From Acinetobacter bereziniae LMG 1003 = CIP 70.12 (GTDB taxonomy: Bacteria > Pseudomonadota > Gammaproteobacteria > Pseudomonadales > Moraxellaceae): 64,000 nucleotides of DNA. The DNA is taken from assembly GCF_000368925.1 (NCBI RefSeq), contig NZ_KB849756.1:280823-344822 (forward strand). Reading direction: 5' to 3'. The notes beneath the pieces are model-generated. The model saw only the letters and a program-made list of their open reading frames with translations, had not been told where the DNA came from and searched no databases. Position numbers and translations under genes: made by a program. This document shows positions 35,730-43,683 of this stretch, piece after piece; within the stretch, counting starts at the first letter, position 1; every line of letters begins with the position of its first letter.

Positions 35730-36008
35730 ATGCAAACTGTTCTTTACCCCTTATCAGTGTTATACCGCTTTATACTGGCATTCGGTATTGGCTATGCAGG
35801 TAGCTATTTATTATCAGTCGCATTGATTGATGTATTTTATCCTTACTTGGCAAAAGCCGAGTCTATTTATTTGGCCGCATTTATCGCACTGTTTTTTTAC
35901 ATTGTTTTTGTGATTATCAGTTTTTGTGTACGTTCTCTAAAAAAGCTGTCGATAATCAGCCTCATACTCATGATTGCCCTCTTTCTCTTTTCAAAATTCA
36001 TAGGTTAG
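35730..36008 (+). CDS. DUF3649-type membrane protein
   Basis: 92 residues with three hydrophobic segments (about 8-30, 43-65, 70-90). Small DUF3649 proteins accompany PepSY and DUF3325 proteins behind siderophore receptors. The ATG at 35730 is chosen; an in-frame GTG at 35721 is the alternative, and neither has a clear ribosome-binding site. Three bases separate it from the PepSY gene. Role unknown, inferred to support iron release or reduction at the inner membrane. Confidence 0.75.
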   Translation: MQTVLYPLSVLYRFILAFGIGYAGSYLLSVALIDVFYPYLAKAESIYLAAFIALFFYIVFVIISFCVRSLKKLSIISLILMIALFLFSKFIG

Positions 36009-36011
36009 CTC

Positions 36012-37574
36012 ATGCATAAATCTGTTCGTCAATCTATGGCATGGTTACACTCTTGGATTGGTCTGAGTTTTGGTTGGTTACTGTTTGCAATTTTTTTAAC
36101 CGGTACTGTGACTTACTATCGGCATGAAGTGAATATGTGGATGCAACCACAATTTGCCAGTATGCAAGTCAATCAGCAAACGGCTGTGCAATCTGCTTAT
36201 GATTATCTACAGAAAAATGCACCCAATGCTAAAAGTTGGTATATCGGTATCGCCAATCCGAATAGCCCAGTCAATAAGATTTATTGGCAAAAAGCAGATG
36301 GTGGATACGAAAGTAAAACTTTAGATGCCAATAATGGTCAAGAACTCAGTCTTTCTGCAACACAAGGCGGCGATTTTTTTTATAGTTTCCATTATCAGTT
36401 ATATGGCATTCCCTATGCAATTGGGCGTTTAATTGTTACCTTTGCTGCACTGATTATGTTTATTACCTTAATTTCGGGCATCATTACGCATAAAAAAATA
36501 TTCACTGAATTCTTTACTTTAAGAGCCTTTAAAGGTCAACGCTCGTATTTGGATTTCCACAATATGAGCTCTGTCATTGCATTGCCTTTTTTCTTAACCA
36601 TTACCTTTACAGGGCTAGCTATCTTTTTCTACTTGCTCTTTCCTGCGGGTATGAAAAAATCTTATCCAGACAATCCATTTCAATATTTCGATGAGATTCG
36701 CAATATTTCAACAACAGCGAAAGACCAAACTGTAATACCTGAAAAGATGAAACCAATTCAGTACTTTCTCCAACAAGCGCAACAACAATGGGGAAAAACC
36801 AGTTTTGATCATATCGCTGTGGACCAACCGAACACACAATTAGCCAAAGTAACAGTCACAGCTTTGGAAGACCATTCCATCACTCGAAATCAAGCACAAA
36901 TGAGTTTTAATGGCGCTACAGGCACAATCTTAGGCAACACGCGTAATAACAGTGCCATCGCAACATTAAATGCGAGCATGTATGGTTTACATATGGCAAA
37001 TTTTGCTCAACCACTTTTGCGATTAGCTTTGTTCTTTTCTGGCTTGCTGGGCTGTGCAATGATTGCCTCTGGTTTATTATTATGGAGCCTAAAACGCCAA
37101 CTTCAAAAGAAAAATGACCAATTTCACTTTGGACACTACTTGGTCAATCGATTAAACACAGCACTGATTCTTGGCTTACCGATTGCCACGTTAGGTTACT
37201 TATATGCCAACCGAATTGTCAGTATAAAAGCAGATGGTCCTAATTATGAAATCTATACTTTTTTTTATTTATGGCTATTCAGCTTGATTATTGCTCTAGT
37301 TTCTAAACAGCAATATTTGTGGAAAACACAGCTTAAACTAATTATTGTAATGACATTAGCATTGCCAATTTTCAATCTCTATTATCTTATTTCAAACCAT
37401 TATATTCATTCAATCCATGATTATTGGTTATTCCTACGTGTAGATGTCATGATTTGGATGATTGCGTTCTTAGGTATATTTTTACATCAAAAAATTACAC
37501 CAATTCAAAATAAAGCTGTGGCAAAAATTCAGAAAAAATTAACCCACAAACAAATTCAGGAAATAAGCTCATGA
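36012..37574 (+). CDS. PepSY-associated membrane protein
   Basis: 520 residues of the PepSY-TM family: an N-terminal helix (S-W-I-G-L-S-F-G-W-L-L-F-A-I-F-L-T-G), a periplasmic PepSY region, and further helices around residues 135-160, 190-215, 335-360 and several near the C-terminus. Conserved histidines beside helices (L-H-S-W, D-F-H-N, G-L-H-M-A) could bind heme. Related proteins reduce ferric siderophores in the periplasm; that role is inferred here. Overlaps the DUF3325 gene by four bases. Confidence 0.85.
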   Translation: MHKSVRQSMAWLHSWIGLSFGWLLFAIFLTGTVTYYRHEVNMWMQPQFASMQVNQQTAVQSAYDYLQKNAPNAKSWYIGIANPNSPVNKIYWQKADGGYESKTLDANNGQELSLSATQGGDFFYSFHYQLYGIPYAIGRLIVTFAALIMFITLISGIITHKKIFTEFFTLRAFKGQRSYLDFHNMSSVIALPFFLTITFTGLAIFFYLLFPAGMKKSYPDNPFQYFDEIRNISTTAKDQTVIPEKMKPIQYFLQQAQQQWGKTSFDHIAVDQPNTQLAKVTVTALEDHSITRNQAQMSFNGATGTILGNTRNNSAIATLNASMYGLHMANFAQPLLRLALFFSGLLGCAMIASGLLLWSLKRQLQKKNDQFHFGHYLVNRLNTALILGLPIATLGYLYANRIVSIKADGPNYEIYTFFYLWLFSLIIALVSKQQYLWKTQLKLIIVMTLALPIFNLYYLISNHYIHSIHDYWLFLRVDVMIWMIAFLGIFLHQKITPIQNKAVAKIQKKLTHKQIQEISS

Positions 37575-37858
37575 TATTTGCTCTTGCATCATTATTGATT
37601 TTAATAGCAAGTTATGGACTTTACCTTGTCAGTTCTAAACAGATTAATAAAACACAGAAGAGTCGATTTTCTGTGCTTAGCAAACATGTTAAATCTGTAA
37701 AACTCACTGCATTCATTTGCATTGTCATTGCCTTGTTGCTCTATAACCTAGAGTATGGCGATAGCATTTCATTTGTTGCTTTATGTGTGCTCAGCACACC
37801 GCTACTGTTTGGATTAATTCTGTCGATAAATGATTTAAAACCTAAAACCAAAAAATAG
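37571..37858 (+). CDS. DUF3325-type membrane protein
   Basis: 95 residues, three predicted helices (about 1-20, 43-62, 67-88) and a basic tail. Its ATG overlaps the PepSY stop (ATGA). Standard last gene of this type of siderophore-receptor cluster. Function unknown. Confidence 0.75.
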   Translation: MIFALASLLILIASYGLYLVSSKQINKTQKSRFSVLSKHVKSVKLTAFICIVIALLLYNLEYGDSISFVALCVLSTPLLFGLILSINDLKPKTKK

Positions 37859-37956
37859 CAGTACCCTTTCCTCCAAGGAGTTCTTGAGTCTTTATCTTTA
37901 AAAATATATGACAAGATAGACAAAAAAACTGAATTACATTTTTACTTTAACAAATA

Positions 37957-37990
37957 AAACACTGTATGAATAAGCAACAATACAGTGTTT
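37957..37990. terminator. Hairpin after the siderophore cluster
   Basis: Perfect 11-bp inverted repeat AAACACTGTAT/ATACAGTGTTT with a 12-base loop, about 100 bases after the DUF3325 stop. No strong forward T run, so terminator function is uncertain. The rest of 37859-38119 holds no gene. Confidence 0.4.
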
Positions 37991-38119
37991 ATATGAAACA
38001 TGGCTGAGTCAAAACCAGTGAATAAAATTCAACCATTTAGTTTACTTTTCATCTATTTTTTACTTATTGTTAAAATAATCGTCTTAGAATAATCCTTATC
38101 ACTCTTCCCCAATAACAAT

Positions 38120-38143
38120 TTGAATTGCAATTGCACAATTCAA
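38120..38143 (+). promoter_or_regulatory. Inverted repeat at the oxidase gene leader
   Basis: TTGAATTG and CAATTCAA flank an eight-base spacer; the dyad ends three bases before the AAGGA ribosome-binding site of the next gene. Could be an operator or an RNA hairpin near the translation start. Confidence 0.4.
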
Positions 38144-38155
38144 CAAGGAATCATC

Positions 38156-39298
38156 ATGACCACATTACAAAAAATCACCTGCGTTGCAGATATGCGTGAA
38201 ATTTATCATCGACGTGTTCCTAAAATGTTTGTTGATTATTGTGATTCAGGTTCATGGACAGAACAGACATGGCATCAAAATAGTGAGGATTTTAAAAAAT
38301 ACTTGTTCCGACAAAAGGTTTTGGTGGACATGGACAATCGTTCCGTGAAAACCGAAATGTTAGGACAATCTGTTTCCATGCCAGTTGCACTTGCACCAAC
38401 GGGTTTAATTGGTATGCAACATGCCGATGGCGAAATTCTTGCAGCCAAAGCTGCTGAAAAATTTGGTGTTCCTTATATTATGTCAACCATGAGTATTTGT
38501 TCGATTGAAGATGTCGCTGCTGCAACCACACAACCTTTTTGGTTTCAGCTGTACATGATGAAAGATCGACATTTTATGCAACAGCTTATTCAACGTGCAA
38601 AAAATGCTAAATGTTCTGCATTGGTGTTAACGGCTGATTTACAAATCATGGGACAACGTCATAAAGACATTAAAAATGGTTTATCAGCACCTCCAAAATT
38701 AACCTTGGGCAATCTTATCAATATGTGTACCAAACCCGTTTGGTGCTTAGCTATGCTTAAGACTCCAAGAAGAAGCTTTGGTAACATCGTCGGACATGTC
38801 GATGGGATTAGTAATACGGGTTCTCTAGCTGCATGGACAACTGAGCAATTTGACATGAAGTTAAGCTGGAAAGATGTCGAATGGGTCAAACAACAATGGG
38901 GCGGTAAACTGATTATCAAAGGCATTATGGAAGTGGACGATGCAATAGCTGCTGTAAATGCTGGAGCAGATGCAATTGTTGTTTCCAATCATGGTGGTCG
39001 ACAATTGGATAGTGCTCCATCAAGCATTTCAGTTCTTGAGGAAATTGTACTCGCTGTCGGAGACAAAACAGAAGTCTATATTGATAGTGGAATCCGTAGT
39101 GGGCAAGATGTTTTAAAAGCCATCGCTTTAGGTGCTAAAGGCTGTTTAATTGGTCGAGCATTTATTTATGGTTTAGGCGCTTATGGAGAACAAGGCGTAT
39201 ATCGCGTCTTGGAAATCATTCAAAAAGAACTGGATTTAAGTATGGCATTCTGTGGGAAAGTGAATATTCAGGACATTGATAAAAGCATTTTAAGATAA
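38156..39298 (+). CDS. FMN-dependent alpha-hydroxy-acid oxidase/dehydrogenase (LldD-like)
   Basis: 380 residues from ATG 38156, behind AAGGA; an upstream in-frame start runs through an inverted repeat and is rejected. TIM-barrel flavoenzyme with S-N-H-G-G-R-Q-L-D (catalytic His, substrate Arg) near residue 275 and FMN-phosphate region D-S-G-I-R-S-G near 310. Such enzymes oxidise L-lactate or related hydroxy acids. The usual lldP, lldR and dld neighbours are absent, so a substrate other than L-lactate, or a second paralogue, is possible. Confidence 0.85.
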   Translation: MTTLQKITCVADMREIYHRRVPKMFVDYCDSGSWTEQTWHQNSEDFKKYLFRQKVLVDMDNRSVKTEMLGQSVSMPVALAPTGLIGMQHADGEILAAKAAEKFGVPYIMSTMSICSIEDVAAATTQPFWFQLYMMKDRHFMQQLIQRAKNAKCSALVLTADLQIMGQRHKDIKNGLSAPPKLTLGNLINMCTKPVWCLAMLKTPRRSFGNIVGHVDGISNTGSLAAWTTEQFDMKLSWKDVEWVKQQWGGKLIIKGIMEVDDAIAAVNAGADAIVVSNHGGRQLDSAPSSISVLEEIVLAVGDKTEVYIDSGIRSGQDVLKAIALGAKGCLIGRAFIYGLGAYGEQGVYRVLEIIQKELDLSMAFCGKVNIQDIDKSILR

Positions 39299-39320
39299 GC
39301 CTCGCCGACTCACGTCAAAT

Positions 39321-39345
39321 TGGATATTCAACGATTGAATATCCA
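39321..39345 (+). terminator. Hairpin after the oxidase gene
   Basis: Perfect 11-bp stem TGGATATTCAA/TTGAATATCCA with a CGA loop, 22 bases past the stop. It is followed by only three T residues, so it is a weak terminator candidate. Confidence 0.45.
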
Positions 39346-39579
39346 TTTCAGTGATTCAAACAGATCCATCAAAGATATAATTGACATGATCAATAAATCA
39401 AATCGTTTTTTTTCGATATAAAAAACTGGTGTAATCCCCACTAAAACGATACAATCAATTTCACTTTTTTACTCTCCCAATATTGCTGAATTTTGCTTAA
39501 ACTGATTCCAGCATTTCAGTCAATGACATCACTTCACCGCTATAATTTAATCAATCTATAAAATTTCCATGAGGATTTT

Positions 39580-41457
39580 ATGTTGCTGCAATGGTTTGAA
39601 AAGTTAGTAGATCCATATCCATCGAAAGGTTTAAACGAACCATTACCTACGACATTCTTTGCTTTTGTTTGGCAGGCTGCCACTGGTGTTAAACGCTATT
39701 TATTGATCTTAATACTCTTCACTGCTGCAACAGCCAGCTTTGAAGCACTATTTTTTTCACAAATTGGTCATCTCGTTGATTGGTTGACACAATCAAAACC
39801 TGAAGCGTTTTTGACCAATCACCAGCAAAATTTGGTTGTACTCTCACTTATCTTATTAGCGAATATTTTTTTCGCCAATATGCAATCCATTGTCAGACAT
39901 CAAATTTTGTACAGCAGTTTTCCGATGCGTTTACGTTGGAGATTCCATAATCTATTGCTTCGTCACGGTTTGGACTTTTTCCACAATGATTTTGCAGGGC
40001 GTTTGTCAGCCAAAGTCATGCAAACTGCGCTTGCTGTGCGTGAGTTCTGGGTAATCTTGGGTGATATGGTCACTTATGTCGTGATTTACTTTATTACCAT
40101 CAGTATTGTATTAGGCTCAATTTCTCCAATTTTACTGATTCCACTTCTGGTTTGGTTAGCACTATTTATCAGTGCAGCAAAATATTTTATTCCAAGATTA
40201 GGACGTATTTCCAAAGAACAAGCAGATGCTCGCGCAGTGATGACAGGTCGAGTGACCGATGCCTATACCAACATCCAAACTGTAAAATTATTTGCACATG
40301 CAGGGCGTGAAAGCCAATATGCAAAAGAATCAATGAAAGAATTTATGCGCACTGTCTTTAAACAAATGCGTTTAGGTACTTCATATGAAATTTGCATTAA
40401 TTTACTGACTGCGGTTTTATTTTTTGGGGTTTTGGGGACCGCAGTTTGGTTATGGCTACAGGGTCAAGCTGCCATCGGTGTGATTGCCGCAACCACTGCT
40501 ATGATTCTTAAATTAAACAGCATGGCTGAGTTTATGATGTGGCAAACTTCTGCCCTGTTCGAAAATGTAGGGACAATTCAAGATGGTATGCAAACGCTTG
40601 GTCGCCCGATTAACATTCAAGATAAAGAGGATGCAAAACCGCTTGTAGTAAGCCAAGGCAATATCCGATTTGATGATGTCACTTTTGCCTACAACAGTAA
40701 AAATGTGATTGATCAATTTAATTTGAATATTCAACCAGGTGAAAAGATTGGTATTGTGGGTCGCTCTGGGGCAGGTAAATCAACACTGATTCAGTTATTG
40801 CTACATTTCTACACCATCAATAATGGCAAAATCAGCATTGATGGTCAAAATATTGAAGATGTTACTCAAGACAGCTTGAGAAAAAATATCGCACTTGTGA
40901 CACAAGACACTTCATTATTACATCGTACAGTTGCCGAAAATATTAAATATGGTCGCCCAGATGCGACTGATGAAGAAATGTATGAAGCAGTACGTAAAGC
41001 AAAAGCTGATGAGTTTATTCCTCAACTTTCCGATTTAAGAGGACGTACAGGTTACGATGCCTATGTTGGTGAGCGTGGTGTAAAGCTTTCTGGTGGTCAG
41101 CGTCAACGTATTGCAATTGCACGTGTATTTTTAAAAGATGCACCGATTTTAATTTTAGATGAAGCTACCAGCGCCTTGGACTCTGAGGTGGAAGCTGCGA
41201 TTCAATCCAGCCTTGATGAGTTGATGGAAAATAAAACAGTCATTGCAATTGCTCATCGCCTTTCAACTATTGCACAGATGGATCGCTTAATTGTCTTAGA
41301 TCAAGGTCATATTGCGGAACAAGGCACACATGAAGAGTTGATTGCTCAAAATGGGATTTATGCTCACTTGTGGCAAAGACAGACTGGTGGCTTTTTACTT
41401 GAACCTGAGCAAAAAATCAAACAGGAAGATGAAGAGAAACAAGCAAGCCTGAGTTAG
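39580..41457 (+). CDS. ABC transporter, fused permease and ATPase
   Basis: 625 residues, a half-transporter of the exporter (MsbA/multidrug) type: six helices in residues about 35-330, then an ATPase with Walker A G-R-S-G-A-G-K-S-T near 400, signature L-S-G-G-Q-R-Q-R near 503 and Walker B I-L-I-L-D-E-A-T-S near 524, switch H-R-L-S. It should work as a homodimer at the inner membrane. Not the true msbA, whose lpxK partner is missing. Substrate unknown. A perfect 16-bp terminator follows. Confidence 0.9.
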   Translation: MLLQWFEKLVDPYPSKGLNEPLPTTFFAFVWQAATGVKRYLLILILFTAATASFEALFFSQIGHLVDWLTQSKPEAFLTNHQQNLVVLSLILLANIFFANMQSIVRHQILYSSFPMRLRWRFHNLLLRHGLDFFHNDFAGRLSAKVMQTALAVREFWVILGDMVTYVVIYFITISIVLGSISPILLIPLLVWLALFISAAKYFIPRLGRISKEQADARAVMTGRVTDAYTNIQTVKLFAHAGRESQYAKESMKEFMRTVFKQMRLGTSYEICINLLTAVLFFGVLGTAVWLWLQGQAAIGVIAATTAMILKLNSMAEFMMWQTSALFENVGTIQDGMQTLGRPINIQDKEDAKPLVVSQGNIRFDDVTFAYNSKNVIDQFNLNIQPGEKIGIVGRSGAGKSTLIQLLLHFYTINNGKISIDGQNIEDVTQDSLRKNIALVTQDTSLLHRTVAENIKYGRPDATDEEMYEAVRKAKADEFIPQLSDLRGRTGYDAYVGERGVKLSGGQRQRIAIARVFLKDAPILILDEATSALDSEVEAAIQSSLDELMENKTVIAIAHRLSTIAQMDRLIVLDQGHIAEQGTHEELIAQNGIYAHLWQRQTGGFLLEPEQKIKQEDEEKQASLS

Positions 41458-41480
41458 TACAATTAATGAAATGCTAATAA

Positions 41481-41520
41481 AAAGAAAAGCCACGTCATCT
41501 TGTAGACGTGGCTTTTCTTT
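41481..41520. terminator. Bidirectional terminator
   Basis: Sixteen-base perfect stem AAAGAAAAGCCACGTC/GACGTGGCTTTTCTTT between the convergent ABC transporter and MarR genes. Confidence 0.95.
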
Positions 41521-41557
41521 TGAAGAAAGCGTTTAAACTCTTTTAAACTTCACAGCT

Positions 41558-42040
41558 TTATTCTTGATCTTCAAGCTCTACACTCTGCATCCCTTTATTT
41601 AATTTATTCAAGAAATGCACAAAAGTGACTTTATCATCAAATAAAAAACCATCCATCGCTTGACGATAAAATTCATATACTTTCAGTTGCAACTGATTCC
41701 AAAATACGTGCCCCTGTTCTGTTAACATCACTTTCTTAGCACGGCGATCAATTTGATCCGCAAAACGAATGACATGTTGGTCACGCTCTAAACGCTTAAG
41801 AACACCATCTAAATTTTGTCGGCTTACTCCAAGATATTCTGTCAAATCAGAAAAAGACATTCCTTCTCTTACCTGCTCTCTTGACAATGCCCCAAGTACA
41901 GCCCAATGCACTGGAGAAACACCAAGTTCTTTACTACTCATCCGATCAAGCGTATTGCCGAGTTGAAAGAGTCTAAAGGTTAAACGGTTATTGATGGCAT
42001 ATAAATTAGCATCATGTGCGCTAATCTGTTCATTTGACAT
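41558..42040 (-). CDS. MarR-family transcriptional regulator
   Basis: 160 residues with a winged helix-turn-helix between about 40 and 120: recognition helix region L-G-V-S-R-Q-N-L-D-G-V-L-K-R-L, and the wing D-Q-I-D-R-R-A-K-K-V-M-L-T-E-Q-G. Binds DNA as a dimer, usually relieved by small aromatic ligands. Target unknown; the convergent ABC exporter is not under a shared promoter. The 197-base gap to pldA shows nothing else. Confidence 0.88.
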   Translation of the reverse strand: MSNEQISAHDANLYAINNRLTFRLFQLGNTLDRMSSKELGVSPVHWAVLGALSREQVREGMSFSDLTEYLGVSRQNLDGVLKRLERDQHVIRFADQIDRRAKKVMLTEQGHVFWNQLQLKVYEFYRQAMDGFLFDDKVTFVHFLNKLNKGMQSVELEDQE

Positions 42041-42237
42041 TAGACTTGATCCAAACTTGCTTTATCATTTTTAGTCATTAGAGATAGATATCCATATAAA
42101 TAACCTCTCTAATACAGCTAAGTAAATTTTCATTTCTATCATATTTGTACGATGAAAAATACCGCTCAAATGACTTAAATATTAAAATCTAGCGCCGTTT
42201 CTTTCACACAAAGAGATAATTTAAACATCAATCATCA

Positions 42238-43386
42238 CTAGTACCAATTCATCAAAGAAACACCTAAGCCGACATAAGTTGCACGATGATTATAATCAAT
42301 CAAACTCTCACCATAACCATCAAACAATTGAAAATGCCCACGAAGTTTACCTTTGATTGGAAACGCCCAATCAAATTGCATCGCACCATGTGAATCATCA
42401 CCACCTTTTAAAGAGTGGCGCAGCATCAGTGAAAAGTCATTATCATTCCAACGGTAGAATGCGGTTAAATCGCCACGCCCGATATAGTTTTTAATATCTG
42501 GATTATTATCGTCTTTGAAATCTTCTTCGATGCGATACCATGGACGGACCATTAAGGCAAAATTATCTTTTTCAAAACCAAGATTTAAAATCACACGGTT
42601 CCAACTACGTGAAAGCGGATCAGAACGACCATTAGATTGGTGATTTAAGGTTAATCCAAGCAAACGACCATTTAAACCTAATAAATTATAATTGGTTCTA
42701 AACATCAAGCTTGCTTCAGGCTCATAGTTTGTTTCACGAAATGGACGAGACTCTTCACTGTTATAAACCTGCCAACGCGAAGATTGTGTATAGCCCAGCC
42801 AAAGATCACCATTATTTCCAAACAGATTTTCCACTGCCTTAGTTTTTAAGGAAATTTGGAATTTAGCTTCCATTGATTTTAAATTTTGATTTTCATCTAC
42901 AGTATTCTGTGGATTTGGACTATGTGGGAATTCATTTTTCTTGCTGGTCCAGAAAGCAGGAAGCAAATAAACAGGTTGATGTGCACGAATATTCCATGTG
43001 CCCAACTTACTGTCTTGAGACAACTCCCAACGGCGATCCAATAACGATGTGTTTGGGTCAATCTTATCACCATGAATGGCAAATAAATTTTCAGCAGTTT
43101 GCCCAATTTTTTCTTTAAGCGTTACTGGCTCTGGCTTTGCTTTCTCGATGTCCATCGCTGCCCGTTGTTCTGAAACCAGTACTTGCGCAGGAACTGCAGG
43201 CGTTTTAAATATCTTATCGTAACAGGCTAAACGATCAGCATTTGATTCTAGTGCCACACAAGCTTGAGTGCTTGCAGGATTCACTTGAGCCGCATCGTCT
43301 GCATAAACAGTGGTCACCAAACCAAAACTGAGCATCATTAAGATGCTCAGATTCACTGGTGTACGTTCAAAACTTTTGAACGACAT
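42238..43386 (-). CDS. pldA: Outer membrane phospholipase A
   Basis: 382 residues from ATG 43386, with GGAGAA six bases upstream; an open upstream frame enters the adjacent repeat element and is rejected. Signal peptide to about residue 29 (V-Y-A). Residues 40-60 carry a Cys pair in A-C-V-A-L-E and R-L-A-C-Y-D. The 12-strand barrel holds catalytic His249 and Ser251 in N-H-Q-S-N-G-R and Asn263 in S-W-N-R, the OMPLA triad with exact E. coli spacing. It hydrolyses misplaced surface phospholipids. A MITE-like element lies 12 bases upstream of the ribosome-binding site. Confidence 0.93.
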   Translation of the reverse strand: MSFKSFERTPVNLSILMMLSFGLVTTVYADDAAQVNPASTQACVALESNADRLACYDKIFKTPAVPAQVLVSEQRAAMDIEKAKPEPVTLKEKIGQTAENLFAIHGDKIDPNTSLLDRRWELSQDSKLGTWNIRAHQPVYLLPAFWTSKKNEFPHSPNPQNTVDENQNLKSMEAKFQISLKTKAVENLFGNNGDLWLGYTQSSRWQVYNSEESRPFRETNYEPEASLMFRTNYNLLGLNGRLLGLTLNHQSNGRSDPLSRSWNRVILNLGFEKDNFALMVRPWYRIEEDFKDDNNPDIKNYIGRGDLTAFYRWNDNDFSLMLRHSLKGGDDSHGAMQFDWAFPIKGKLRGHFQLFDGYGESLIDYNHRATYVGLGVSLMNWY

Positions 43387-43407
43387 AGATTTCTCCAGAA
43401 AGAATTT

Positions 43408-43675
43408 AGGGGCTGTGGACATTTCATAAATGGCTTGCGTTGTAGGTTAAAATTGAGCAGGTAAGGCATGAAATGAAGAGAATAGCGAGACTATTTTTAA
43501 GTTTCATAACGTAGCCTGAGATAATTTTAACCACAACCCTTCGGGACTAGCATGTTTTTTGTCGCTTCTTCGTTCCGAACTACTCATTTAGAATAACTAA
43601 ATTTCGTATTTCGCGCCTAGAATCGCCTAAAAAACACACCTAGTCGCAAACATAGACGAATTGTCCACAGACCCT
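43408..43675. mobile_element. MITE-like structured element upstream of pldA
   Basis: 268 bp bounded by AGGGGCTGTGGACA (43408-43421) and TGTCCACAGACCCT (43662-43675), terminal inverted repeats with one mismatch in 14. Inside are a second inverted pair, TTGTAGGTTAAAATT and AATTTTAACCACAA, and a 99-bp imperfect hairpin (43546-43644) whose arms start ACTAG...CTAGT and whose centre is ATTTAG/CTAAAT. A 27-codon ORF lies on the reverse strand. No clear target duplication (flanks are T-rich). It fills nearly all the gap between the M16 peptidase and pldA genes. Confidence 0.7.
43424..43507 (-). CDS. 27-aa hydrophobic small ORF inside the element
   Basis: Reverse-strand ATG at 43507 follows CAGG at seven-base spacing and the frame ends at TGA 43424. 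The peptide begins M-K-L-K-N-S, continues L-A-I-L-F-I-S-C-L-T-C-S-I-L and ends in N-A-S-H-L: a basic start and one hydrophobic helix, the shape of type I toxin peptides or a bare signal sequence. It lies just downstream of a 99-bp hairpin on its own strand. No homologue is named; translation is unproven. Confidence 0.35.
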   Translation of the reverse strand: MKLKNSLAILFISCLTCSILTYNASHL

Positions 43676-43683
43676 TTTTTGAG

